NCBI RefSeq assembly: GCF_000003815.2
Contig: NC_049979.1
Location: 4,972,065-5,036,064, forward strand
DNA from: Branchiostoma floridae
Lineage: Eukaryota > Chordata > Leptocardii > Amphioxiformes > Branchiostomatidae
DNA length: 64,000 nt
Reading direction: 5' to 3'
Shown here: positions 46,740 through 59,200 of the stretch, piece after piece
Numbering within the stretch: position 1 is the stretch's first letter
Layout: the number at the start of each line of letters is the position of its first letter
Notes under the pieces: generated by a model
Databases searched by the model: none
The model's input: the letters and a program-made list of their open reading frames with translations, nothing else
Told to the model about the DNA's origin: nothing
Translations under genes and position numbers: made by a program

Positions 46740-47470
46740 CCTAGGGGATAGTGACATAAGACCTGCAACGTTATTTGAATAGAACCTAACACAACGTTAT
46801 AGGAACGTAATATAACGTATCACATAAGAACCTAATACAACGTATTAGCGAGTAAGAACCTTATACTAGTAACTAGTTAATATGTTAGAAAATAACACAA
46901 TGTAATAAGAACATATTACATACAACGTAATAAGTAAGAAGCTAATACAAGTAACGTTAACTAGTTGATATGTTAGAAAATAACGCAACGTGATAAAAAC
47001 ATAATACAACGTATTACATAAAAACCTAACACAACGTAATAAGATCGTAATACAGCGTATTGCATAAGGACCTAATACAACGTAATAAGATCGTAATACA
47101 GCGTATTGCATAAGAACCTAATACAACGTAATAAGTAAGAAGCTAATACAAGTGACTAGTTAATATGTTAGAAAATAACACAACGTCATAAGAACGTATT
47201 ACAACGTATTGCATAAGAACCTAATACAACGTAATACGTAAGAATCTAATAATACAAGCTAACTCTTTAATACGTTAGAAAATAACACAACGTAATAAGA
47301 ACCTAATACAACGTAATACGTAAGAAGCTAATACAAGTAACTTGTTAATATGTTAGCACATAACACAACGTAACAAGCTAATACAACGTATTACATAAGA
47401 ACATAACACAACGTAATATATAAGTCATATAAGTAAGAACCTAGTACAAACTAACACGTTCAATATATTA
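46740..47470. repeat. Minisatellite built on ACAACGTAAT
   Basis: About 730 bp of irregular tandem units. The short unit is close to GAACCTAATACAACGTAATA. It is interspersed with a longer unit containing CTAATACAAGTAACTAGTTA, then ATATGTTAGAAAATAACACA. The two-level structure suggests higher-order expansion. Confidence 0.85.
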
Positions 47471-48021
47471 CAACAACACAGCGTGCTTCTGCAAGCCGAA
47501 TAGGCGGAGGTTTGTGTCGGAGGGTCGATGCCTACATCACGTGCGGCCGCCGGACACATGACACACACTCGGTGTTATCACCGGTACGTGCTCGTGCATC
47601 CATATACCTGCACGGTGGTTCCGCGGAAATGACCCGACTGGGAATAGCCTGTGGGCTGTAGAAATGGAGGGTGGCCGGCCTGCATGCAGTGGAATGCGAT
47701 TCTCCTAATACAAACAGTAAATCCAACCAAAATGTCTGCCCAAGGCTGATTCTGAGCAGCGTTCCGCAGAGGAAATCTACATTTCTTAGGTCAGGTGTCC
47801 TTGTTCCTCTGTATTCCCACTTGGATCTCACGGCAAACATCTAGGATCCAGTTCGTAGCCTTAGAGCAGCCCGCCCAACATCCGGCCAGCCTCCGGGGAG
47901 GGGCCAGTTACAGCCCTGGACAGCATGCAGAGTTTGTGTCACACAGACGACAGTTCTTGCAGATGCCAACAAAAACTTCAAGCTATTCTATATAGTATAG
48001 TGTATACACCCGTATATAGCC
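47471..48021. other. Mostly single-copy stretch with a MITE fragment
   Basis: A GC-richer 47480-47850 segment has no recognised gene. At about 47862-47955 there is a truncated copy of the TAGTCTGTG family (GCAGCCCGCCCAACATCCGG, then GGGGAGGGGCCAGTTACAG, and TTTGTGTCACACAGAC). Confidence 0.5.
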
Positions 48022-48030
48022 ACATTATCA

Positions 48031-48192
48031 TAGCCTCTACCAGGCTCCGTGGATCGGTAGAATCATTATCCTCACCACCAGGTGGTGAGGAAACGTACTC
48101 TTCTGGCCGGCTAACTCCCCTAGCGTACTATAGACTCTATTTGTCCAATTTCTACAATTAGACCACCGATCCACGAAGCCTGGTAGAGGCTA
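48031..48192. mobile_element. TAGCCTCTACCAGG MITE, copy 2, perfect 9 bp duplication
   Basis: 162 bp, TAGCCTCTACCAGGCTCCGT...AAGCCTGGTAGAGGCTA, flanked by ACATTATCA at 48022-48030 and 48193-48201. GATCGGTAGAAT/ATTAGACCACCGATC-type arms match imperfectly. Confidence 0.9.
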
Positions 48193-48484
48193 ACATTATC
48201 ATACAGATTACATCCAATTTAAGGCGGCTCCTAACTCATACACACAAGATTGGAGGGAGTTTGAACTAATCTTAAGTCTATCCCGCGCGTGCGCGCGACG
48301 ATCTCACTAGACTTACCTAATGTTAGACTCTTCACAAATCTACGCATAGATATCTGAAGGAAGGTAGCTCCTTTCATAGATATACAATTTCTCTGAACAT
48401 GCGACCAGCGTATCATCTATTTCCATCTATTCTGCTTTCTTGGTCTTTCATGCCAAATTCTACTGTAACAGTTGGATTAGAATT

Positions 48485-48683
48485 TAACGCTAGTATATTT
48501 TTATCCATGGTAACCTAAATCTGTTGTTAAAAAATGTAGGGTTTTTGCACATATCAAATCCACGGACGATGGTGTCATCTTACAAAATTGTCAAAATATT
48601 GCAATATCCGAGGACATGATATCCCTAAACATGGTGTTAAAACGGATATAGGCTTCCCCACGAATAAAGGTGAATTGGCGGTA
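48485..48683. mobile_element. TAACGCTAG-family MITE, copy 4
   Basis: From TAACGCTAGTATATTTTTAT to AATAAAGGTGAATTGGCGGTA, with the internal ACGGACGATGG block. The ends are somewhat mutated. Confidence 0.7.
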
Positions 48684-48894
48684 GCCTATCACCAGTTTGA
48701 GTGAAAGTACATCGTAAAACGGTTTCTTTGTGACTTATCAAACCGGGTTGTTTGGCAGCCGGTCGTTAACCTGTTCGATCACAGCGGCGATGTGCAGCGG
48801 TCGTAACCGACAGATGTGTTGGGAGATAGACACAGCGCTGTTAGGCTAATGTTGGGGCTGGCAGTAGGTTTAGCCACTTTCGTTTCGACAATGC

Positions 48895-49090
48895 TATTGT
48901 TTGTTTGTTTATCTATTTATTTATTCGCACAAAATACTTAAAATAATACAGAAGAATACATAAAACATTACAGGTGCAGGAGGAGGGGAAAACCGTAAAC
49001 GGCATATACTATGCCCTCCTCCTCTATACTAAACAAAATAGGATATGATAATAATACAAGAGAATGATCAAATAATATTAGAATACTAAT
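48895..49090 (-). mobile_element. Possible LINE 3' end
   Basis: On the minus strand the sequence ends in GCGAATAAATAAATAGATAAAC after a GAGGAGGAGGGCATA...CCCCTCCTCC hairpin-like stretch, a texture common at 3' tails of non-LTR retrotransposons. There is no reverse transcriptase frame. Confidence 0.35.
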
Positions 49091-50020
49091 TTGAGATAAG
49101 ATAAGAACTGAAACTACTAGTACTATACTATAAGGGGCTAGGGTGGTTTATGATATGGGTTGGGTACCTTTAAACGTAAGAAAAGAAGACGTATCGGTAA
49201 GACATCAAAGAACAAAGAGCGCCAGACAGGATCATTTAAAATCGGTCACATTGACAATGATGATCATTGGCTCGTACCCGTGATAGGAATACATATGACA
49301 CGCTATAAGGGACAATTATACCGATATAGAGCAGAACGTGTGGAGGCATTGACATGAGGTTCGTTATCTAATAAAGCAAAGAATAATTTCTCAATTGATC
49401 TGGTGATCAGAAAGTAATCTAGATACGCAAACATATGATATGATAAACGATCTAATAATAAAGCAGGAGCGTCTCAGTCAGAGTCATAAAGGTTTGATGG
49501 TGATGAACACCGAAATTCACAATAAAGTTAACGCCAGAACAATCACTTTCTACCGTGATTAGGTGTGTTCACGGAGAGCGTTATTACCGCTTTCATTGAG
49601 CAATTAAGCAGACGCCGGCACATTAACGTTAACCTTACCCTTTCTACTCCGATGTGTTTCACTACATTTCACAGAAAGGGGAAATGTATCCCCGGTAAGT
49701 CACGAGCCGTTAGCGTCAAAACCGACTTAACACTAGGCCGCTTTGTAAACGATAGACACTTAAAATGTAACGTTAACCTGTCATTTTAGGTTCAACAACT
49801 TGCTGAAGACAAGCTAAGCTTCCACATCACTTGCCAATAAAAAGAGAACAATCAAAAGACCGAAATTCAAAGGCCGACAAGCTTGCATTAATTCATTCCC
49901 TCTTTTTTTTAAGCCTTATTCCTTTTTTTTCGTTTATTCATTCATTTTTTTTTTCACTACTAAATCTGGGATTGTCATTATGACAACTCGTTGAAACCTA
50001 CCCAGAATTCCTGAACACGG
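49091..50020. other. Flank upstream of SCCPDH, nothing recognised
   Basis: No gene recognised; a basic 65-codon frame at 49160-49357 has no family match. The last 100 bp should hold the SCCPDH promoter or 5' UTR, with poly-T tracts at about 49900-49955. Confidence 0.35.
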
Positions 50021-50028
50021 TGACGTCA
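50021..50028. promoter_or_regulatory. TGACGTCA (full CRE palindrome) beside the SCCPDH start codon
   Basis: A complete cAMP-response-type palindrome lies seven bases upstream of the SCCPDH ATG. Full sites near start codons are common in CRE-driven promoters. Function is inferred. Confidence 0.4.
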
Positions 50029-50035
50029 TATCAAA

Positions 50036-50216
50036 ATGGCTACTTCGAAGAAATACGACGTTGTTGTGTTCGGAGCGTCGGGTTTTACCGGCCAGTTTGT
50101 GGTCGAAGAGCTCGGTCGTGTCACTTCGGAGGAGGAGAGGGGTCTGACATGGGCCGTGGCAGGTCGCAACCAAGACAAACTGAATCAGGTCTTGGAGAAA
50201 GCGAGCGCTACCATCG
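50036..50216 (+). CDS. SCCPDH: SCCPDH exon 1 (nucleotide-binding motif)
   Basis: 60 codons plus one base; donor ATCG|GTGAGT. It encodes the first beta strand and the G-A-S-G-F-T-G glycine motif, F-V-V-E-E-L, and T-W-A-V-A-G-R-N followed by a helix, in line with the family. Confidence 0.93.
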
Positions 50217-53200
50217 GTGAGTGGTGAGGCCTATGGGGGAGGGGGGGCGAACTTCTTGGACAGGGAGGGCGTTTCCATTTTGGACGTTTAAGAGCTGATG
50301 ATCTCGTTGTCTTTATGTGTCGTCATGTTTTCTTTGAACGTGAGTAACAGTACGTGTAATGGAATGACCTCAGTAATGATGGGAACAAGAACAAGTTAGT
50401 TTGACTGCATGTATGATTGTATAAAGTTGACCCACATCTGTTGTCGACTTTGCCATCTCCTTGGATAGTTTCAGCTGTGATTTTTCATACAGTCAAAATG
50501 ACAAGACCGACGCAGCACCAGATACAAGCATGAGAATAAGCCCTTTCAGTTTCACAGAAATTAGAACGCATGTGCGGAGACAGATATGTCAAAGGTAAAA
50601 GCCTATGCCTTGAAAGAGAAAACAGTCCTTGTTTCAACCATTGTTGCGATTTGTATAACAAAGTCCAGATGGGTTTTGTTTACTTTTTAGGGCCTTCACC
50701 TTTAACATATGACCTAGAATTGCTGTCAACACAAATACGTTCAGATCTCTGTTAAAGAACTTATTCATCCCTTCCCTTTACCTGTCTTCTGTAAAATCCT
50801 TGTCACAGCGAATGACCTGTAATTTACATGCATGCAGGTAGTTGAATGACACCTAGTCACCTCACCTGGTTGTACCTGTAAGGCAGGTAACCAATTACCC
50901 ACAGGTGGTTACAGGTCTTTTGCTTTTTGTACAGAGTCTGCTTAAAATTAAGTGATGTGGCTGACACAGAAAATGTTTGTGACACAGTTCACACAGATAA
51001 CTGATAGTGATAAGAGCAAGCCAACATAACTGTTATGATGATCTATTATGATACCCGATGTTGTTAGAAGGAAAAGGGAGTTTCTCTTTTATGTTTTTGT
51101 TGTTGTTGTTATTGTCCTTGTGTAGCATCTATTTTTCCATTAGGCATGGTCACAAGGTGCTGCTACACACATCATGGTGCTTTATGGTTGTTGCAGGTGC
51201 ACTGGTGCTTATACCCTGGTACTCTAGTAGTGTGCATTTGTGTTTCAAGCGTAGTCTTCCATTGTTTAGAATAGTTTAAAAGACCTGGTCCAAAATGGCT
51301 AGGTTACTTAGATACTTGTATCCTTAATTCAGCCGTTAGTTATCATACATTAGTTTGTAGGCATATTAGTTTGTGGTTCTTATACAAACGTTGTCACTAG
51401 TGCAGGTTTGAATCTACATATTCCCTTTTTGTGTGTTGTTTTGGTAATCCTGTTTATAAAAGAATGCATTGTTTTTATGTATGATCATTTGAGAAATATA
51501 TGGTTTAAGTATAGAAACAATTACATGTACATGTACTGTTGTTTCCTGTATGATAATTTGAGAATATAGACATTATTTGTCATACCCAGTAAAATAAAAA
51601 GTCAAGGCATCCTAAATTATTTGCGTGACTACTGGCACTCTGTTTTTTATCCACTTAGGTTAGACAAGCACTGTAATCTCGGATTGGCTTAGTGCCAGCC
51701 ACTTTCATATGCTGATGTCACAGGAGAAAAACATATCATTCTCAGTATGGTATTGTGTAGAATAGATACACCACAGTGGGCTGAAACAGTGAAAGGAGTG
51801 TTGTTGTTCATACATCCCGGATTATCTGCCCAACTAGTAATAGATATTTGAAATATATTTTCCATATATAATTTATATAGCTGTGAAAACCACATCCAAC
51901 CATCATATTTGAAACCTTTTATTCATTTTCATAGATTTTCGTAATGATTAACATTATCATGCCTCAACTGCCTGAAACAGAATAAGATTCATTTTGAGCC
52001 CTGATTATAACAAACAACAGTTTTATTGGGTTTCTTGACTTTCTTACCTGTTGTTACAGATCAAAGTTTTTACTATTGGATTATCAGGAATTCTAGATGT
52101 TTGTAACTTGTACAGGGCTTGAAATCCCTTTTCTGCATACCTGCACTGGTACAGGTAACATTGAAAATTACCTGCACCAGACAAATTTTACCTGCACCAC
52201 ACGGAAGTTAGAAAGTATGGATTATACTAAAATTGTTGAGGAACCATTGCTATTTTTTATATTATACTTAATAGATGGTAACGGTCAATGGAGCTAATAA
52301 CAATCCACATACACCTACATCATAGGACTGTCTGACATTTACGTATAAAACCCAGTACATGGACCAGTGCAGGTTAGGTGCAGGTAGACACCAGAAATAC
52401 CTGCATAGCTCCAATTTTACCTGCACTAATCTGTATATGCAGGTGGTATTTCCAGCCCTGTTGTAGGAACAAACTGCACAAATGATGCTGATTGTCATAA
52501 TTTTTGTGGTGAATTTGCAGGAGTAGATCTGAAGGATGCGGTGGATGTGCTTCTGGCTGACATTGAGAATGAGGAGAGCCTGAACGACATGGCTGCCCAG
52601 GCACAGGTCGTGCTCAACTGTGTTGGTCCTGTAAGTCAGCAATTATTCTTTCTTTCTTTCTTTATTTCAGGCACTCACCGGCCCATATGAAACAAAGACA
52701 AATGTGAAAAACATAGAATATGTACAAGACAGCATTTTAAAATATCCTAGAAATATTTTAGCTATGTACAGAGGCGCCACCAGAGATTGCTGAAGAATGA
52801 ATTGTGGTAGAATGAGTCAGACCTAATTTTCAAATTCAATTTAGTTGATGTTTCTTGACCAGATAGACTTTGTGTAATGACCTGCTAATGATCATCTTAT
52901 CAATCACATTATTGTCATAATTAACGCAAAGTGTTTTAGATATGACCAAGGACATTGTGTATCATCCTTGATATGACTGATGAAGGATAACTGTATAGTT
53001 ATGTTATAGATATTCTTTTATCAAAAGAGATGATGAATAGAGACTAGAGTACAATTTCAGTAATATGTACAGGGCTCGAAATACCACCTGCATATGCACG
53101 TTAGTGCAGGTAAAATTGGAGCTGTGCAGGTATTTCTGGTGTCTACCTGCACCTAACCTGCACTGGTCCATGTACTGAGTTTTATAAATAAATGTCCTAT

Positions 53201-56200
53201 AATGTAGCCGTATATAGATTGTCATTAGCAGCATTGACTGTTACTGCCTATAAAGTATAAAAGAAAAAATAGCAATGGTTCCTGAACTATTTTAGTATGA
53301 TCTAAAATTCCTAAATTCGGAGTGGTGCAGGAAAAATTTGTCTGGTGCAGGTAATTTTCAATGTTACCTGCACCAGTGCAGGTATGCTGAAAAAAGTATT
53401 TCGAGCCCTGATGTACTACATATCTACATGTTTACCATTGAAACTCTGTACCACTTTAGTAAGTGTGGAGTTGTACTCTCCAAGCAGAGGTTGGTGGGTC
53501 ATGACCTTTTCCTTTCATCAAATTTTTTATGAAAGGAAAAGGCAGTATTTTTTCCACCAACCTCTGCTTGGAGAGTAGTGGAATTGCCTTCCTGTTCAAC
53601 CTTGACTTTCCACCTCTGGTCAGACATTCCTAGCTTCCGAACTATGTTGTTAATTCAAATAGAACACATTCCTAGAAACATTCTGGAGAACCTTTCCAGC
53701 ACAGAACCAGGTGTTGTTGACAAGCAGGGAATGTTTAGATATGCTCTGATGACTCTCTCTCTGTGTTGTCCCTGTTGTATACAGTACCGCTTCTTTGGTG
53801 AACCAGTAGTGAAGGCTTGTCTGAAGAACAAAGCCCATCACATTGACATTTCTGGGGAGCCGCAGGTTGGTCCATTATATTTATGATTACTGCCTTCGTT
53901 ATCCGGTTAGAATTCCAGAAAATCTCAGTCTCCCTATAAGACTGGTGTGCTTATCTGTAATGATTATTCCACCTGTACCTGTTTAGAAATAGCCAACACT
54001 AGTATTACAGTAGAATATTATTCATATTAAACTGGCCATTGTCACTTGTATATCTACTATGTTTATACCATGTACTTGCAATTAGCCCTCGGGCACAAAC
54101 TTGCAAATAAACTTCTTCTATATTCAGTGCGTGTCTGTTTTTCATCAAAATTATTCCAACATTTCTAAAGATGATTGAAGCAGCTGCGTGGCTATTGACA
54201 GGAACTATAAATAGCTACAACATCCTGTTTATACCCTTGGCCTTGAAAGAAAGCATGGATCTGCATGCAGAATAACTGTTATTAATTCACGATGCGATAT
54301 TCAGAATTCATCAAATGTGCATGTCTAAAAATGATGTTTCCATCTGGCAAGGCTTTCGAAATCTGTCTTATGTCTTATCATTCATACACGGAGAGGGAAG
54401 TGTCTGTATGATTAATTAGTTCCCCTTCCCATCTTCCCATGTGACTGGCGGCATTGAATCAGACTAAGTCCTACTGTGTCAGAAATGAACGTCGGAATCA
54501 TAAAAAGGAGCAGCACCTCTACTCCCCAATCTCCAGCTATCCGCAGTCCCGTGGGACCAGTTTGTACAGGGAGCAGTGTTATCTCTCTGTGCAGCAGGAT
54601 AGACATGCTCCCGTGGGGAATAACACATTGTCTCCTGCCTTGTCATTAAAGCTTACAGAAGTATTTCAATGTAAGATGCTCCATATATTTTCTTTTATTT
54701 CACTGAAGAGGATGTAAGACCATCTGTTGTTGATCCTTTGCTGATTTCTGTGTACATGCTATAAAACTGTCATTGATGTTATGCTTCATTTTTTCACACA
54801 AATGTTTTGAATAGAATTTTCTTAACAAAAATATGCAGGTAACACTTATAAGTAAATGCAGGAATGTAGATATCACACTTTTTAATTTTAGTCAAACCTT
54901 CCAGACAGAAAGATCTGCCCAAAAGCTGAGAACCTAGACATTGCAATCCTTATTAAAACCATGAATGCCAGATATTACAAATCAGCCTACAGGCTTTTGT
55001 AGACCTTTTATTCATATATCAGATGTGAAATATTCTAGTATCTGAATTTTATAGCTGCCAGGAATATGCTTTTGATGGTGATTGAGTCATTTGTGGTGGC
55101 TGCATTCAGTTACAATCATATCATGTCAGATTCGATCAATAGAAATGTTAGCCTGGATACCAAACCCCAGCCCGATCTCAAAAATATCTATCTGCACGAT
55201 AGATACTTGAGATCGGGCTGGGGTTTGGTATTTCAAACCAGGCTATAGAAATGTGGGAGGAGGGAAGAGGTTTGATGTTCTCTACTTTGACACAGTTTGT
55301 GCTTAAACTAACATAACACCAAAAAGGACGTACCCAGTGGCCTGGTCAGTTGGTTGTGCTTAAACTCCACTGTTACACACACACCCACCCATAAAACTTA
55401 TAATAGAGTTAGATTGAGTGAGTGATTAGACGTTATTTCTCTTTTGATTTATCTATACGGTAGTTCTCATATTTCTTCTCCGTAAAGTATACAATTATGT
55501 ATACAACTACTTTACTTTGTCTGCAATTAGCCCTCAAACATGAACTTACAATAGTATAATGATCTTAATTGTAATACAATTGAATCTTCTTTGCCTTCGT
55601 CCATCTCCAGTTCCTAGAGACCATGCAGTTTAAGTATGATGAGGAAGCCAAGAAGAAAGGCGTGTACATCGTCCAGAGCTGTGGGTTTGACAGTGTTCCT
55701 GCTGACCTGGGTGTCCTGTACACTGTCAAGAATTTCCCAGGTAAGACTGGAACAACAACTTTATTTCATTCTTTTATTTATTAAGATTCACAGCATGAGA
55801 TCTGAGAGGTTTGGGCAACAAGATCAGGGCTCGAAATATTTTTTTCTGCATACTTGCACTGGTGCAGGTAACATTGAAAATTACCTGCACCAGACAAATT
55901 TTACCTGCACCACTCAGAATTTAGCAAGTATAGATAATACTACAACTGTTCAGGAATCATTGTTTTTTTTCTTTTATACTTGTCTTTATAGGTGGTGACA
56001 GTCAATGCAGCTAATAACAATCCACATACACCTATATCATATGACATTTATGTATAAAACCCACTACATGGACTAGTGCAGGTTAGGTGCAGGTAGACAC
56101 CAGAAATACCTGCACAGCTCCAATTTCACCTGCACCAACCTGCTAACAAAGGTGGTATTTCGAGCGTATACGGTTAAAACAGGCTGTAAGCTAAGCAAAT

Positions 56201-59200
56201 AAGTAAATAAAAGCTAAGTACATAAAGATATTCTAACAAATAAACAGCAAATACAATATAATACTAATAGCCAAACAAAACAACAGTAAAGGGATCAATT
56301 TCACCACACCAGGTATTGTTATCAAGCTGATCGATGAGCTCCCATGGCTGTGATTGGAGCCTACATTTTTATGTTTCTTAAGCTTTCTCTTTTCCAGTGC
56401 CAAAATGAGAATTTTGTCTTGGTTTTTACAGATTGGAGATTATAGGAAAAATCCTTTTTTTCTTTTACCAGTATACAAGAAAAGTAAACTGATTTAGCAA
56501 TTTAACTGATCTAGTCCGTGGGCCAGGACAGACCCCAAAGTTCACATATAAGTACCCTCGGAGCGGGCAAATTCTCCTTATGAATTTTGAATAGTAGAAG
56601 ATCTGTTGTATATACATTTGTATTTTGATGTGATAGCCATTCTGCTTTGGTAGCTTTATACTGGCTATCACCCGTCAAACGTATCACCCTCTAAATGATC
56701 CAGCAATTTAGTGTCTTAAACAAGGGGGAGGGGTAAAAGATCAAACATCAATATTTTTAATGAAAATTTACAGGCTTAGTAGTTGGCTTTGGTATTGTAG
56801 ACTTACACATGGAGTCAGTGCAGCTGAGAACGGCATTACATTGTGATGTACATGGTTGAAAAGCTGAACATATGGTTTGCTGACACAGTATCAACTTCCT
56901 CAACTGTATACATTGTAAATGCGTTTGAATTTGTCTAAGGGTATAATTAGATTCCTTTGGCACCACATTTTTGCAATAGAAAATCAATTACTCAATATTT
57001 GCAATTAGTAATGTTATTATTCAGGAGTATTTCCAATTGTTTGTATATTTTCTCCTATGTTGTCTAATCATCCTGTAGTTTAATACCTATTTATATAAAT
57101 TTTCAAAAAAGTATACATGTACTAGTGATTATGCATAGTTGCCCTACCTGTTTCCAACTACAAATTGTCATTAGATATGAACAATTGTGACAAAGATAAG
57201 AGGTCATGCTATCAGTCAATGGTAAATGTCTGCAGGCATATTAGATGCAGCTTGCAGATAATGCAATATTTGTACTGTGTGGCAGGTAATGTGTGTGGTG
57301 AATGCTTCAGGCACTGCAGATAGAGCATCTCAACTCTGAATTCATCAAGTTCTTTACAGTTTTACTTTTATACATGTACCAGAGGACAGCATTCAAGAGT
57401 AGCAATATAACGCTAGTTCTCCTTTATCCGCGGGGTAACCTATATCCGTTGTTTTTAAAAATAGGTATTTGGGTACATCAGGCCGACAGACGGTGGTTTC
57501 AAACAGCAAAATTGTGAAAGTATTGCAATTTGAAATCAACGACTGTCGACTTGATATCCCTAAAATATTCTGTTTTTCAAAACAACGGAAATAGGATACC
57601 CGGCGGATAAAGGTGAACCAGCGTTAATAGTTAATTCCCAGCTAGAACACAGAGAACCAAACAAAAAGGTGGACTGTACCTGTAATCAGTGTGTGAATGA
57701 ATGATTGGCAATGATCAGTCCATCAATCGTGTTGATATTATTGGGAGGGGCAATTATTGATGAAATGTCACATATTTTGAGATGTACACCAAATTTCTTC
57801 ACCAAATCTGTACAGACATGACGTATATGTTGTCAGTACATAATGTAGTGGTTTTACCCCAGTACAAAGTAGAATGTTTATCATAGCAGCATATAAGTGT
57901 GAGAACTCATACAAATAACCAGAAAGATTTTGATGGGTATTTTTATTCTATAGTTTATTGTAGTTTCTATAGTTTATTCAGAAAAAAAAAATCAGTATCG
58001 CAGTCAGTAAAAAACAAACTGAATATCACAGATTTGTACAAATTGTTACATGGTGAATACAGAATATATGTAATTAATTAAACAATTACAATACATGATG
58101 CAGAAACACCTAAAACAAAGTTTAGCATGGCAAAGTGCAGTGACTCCACAGAATGACATATGTGCATGCTTTGTAGAAAAAGCTTTCTCAACAGCCCTGG
58201 TAATTTAAAACCTATAACACATTATGTCATCTTGGGAAATGTATACTTTCCAAATGATGATCTACCTTTTGTATCATGTTGCTTCAATGCATATGGTTCA
58301 AATGTACATGTACTTTTGCAGAAAAAAACAAAATGGAGGGTTGTAACTGTTCATGGCACAAAAAGCCAGCCATGATATTTCATTTCAGCTCCTCTGAATG
58401 CAAACTTTCAATATGTATCCACAGTTATGAAATGTAGCTGCAATATATATGCGTTGGCCAATATTGCAGTCTTTTTGTGTCAGCACGAGCCAAAAACGAC
58501 ACGGAGTTTGCTGGCAGGTAGAACCGTTCTCAGATGTTTATGATTTCATTTCCATAAGCCAGCCAATGTCTTCTGGGTTGCCATCAACTTGGCAATAAGG
58601 TCTGGAAGCTGGGATCAGCGCGGTGACTGGGAGGCACCGTCTCTATGTTCTACGCCTGAATGATTCAGGAGCCAATACCATCACTCACGTGGCTGTTCAA
58701 CTTTTACATGGCGGAAAAGGCTCGGTAATGTTCCAGTTGGCACATTAAACATCGGGAACTTGACAGTTCAGTCTGGAGCAGGCTGAAAGTTTTATAACCT
58801 TGATCGGGTTCTGGTCGTGGATTTATGATATGGAGAAAATTAAATGTTTATGAAGCGTAATATTGAGGTATACCTGGTAAGATGTTTACTACCTGCGTCC
58901 AAACTGGTCAGTTAAAGGTATTTTTTATATTCCTGTTTATTTTACTTCTTATTAGCTGCTGTGAATAATTCACAAACAAGGATTTAAAGCACAGCTACAT
59001 TTTGTATGCTACTTTACAATCAATGTATAATATCCTGTTTTCTGAATGTCATTCTGTGAAATACAGAATCTGATGTTTTCCTATTTGTTTATCTCGTATG
59101 AATAGGATTAGAATAGCCATATGTTATGTAGATTTATCAAAAGTGTATACATGAGTAGCAATACGTACATACTAACCTTGGTATATATTTACCTTCGCCA

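Noticed and set aside
46866-47111. 81-codon minus-strand frame
   Set aside because: It is a translation of the minisatellite and repeats with it.
47532-47840. 102-codon minus-strand frame
   Set aside because: GC-rich and open, but no family match and no splice context; frames on the other strand are equally open.
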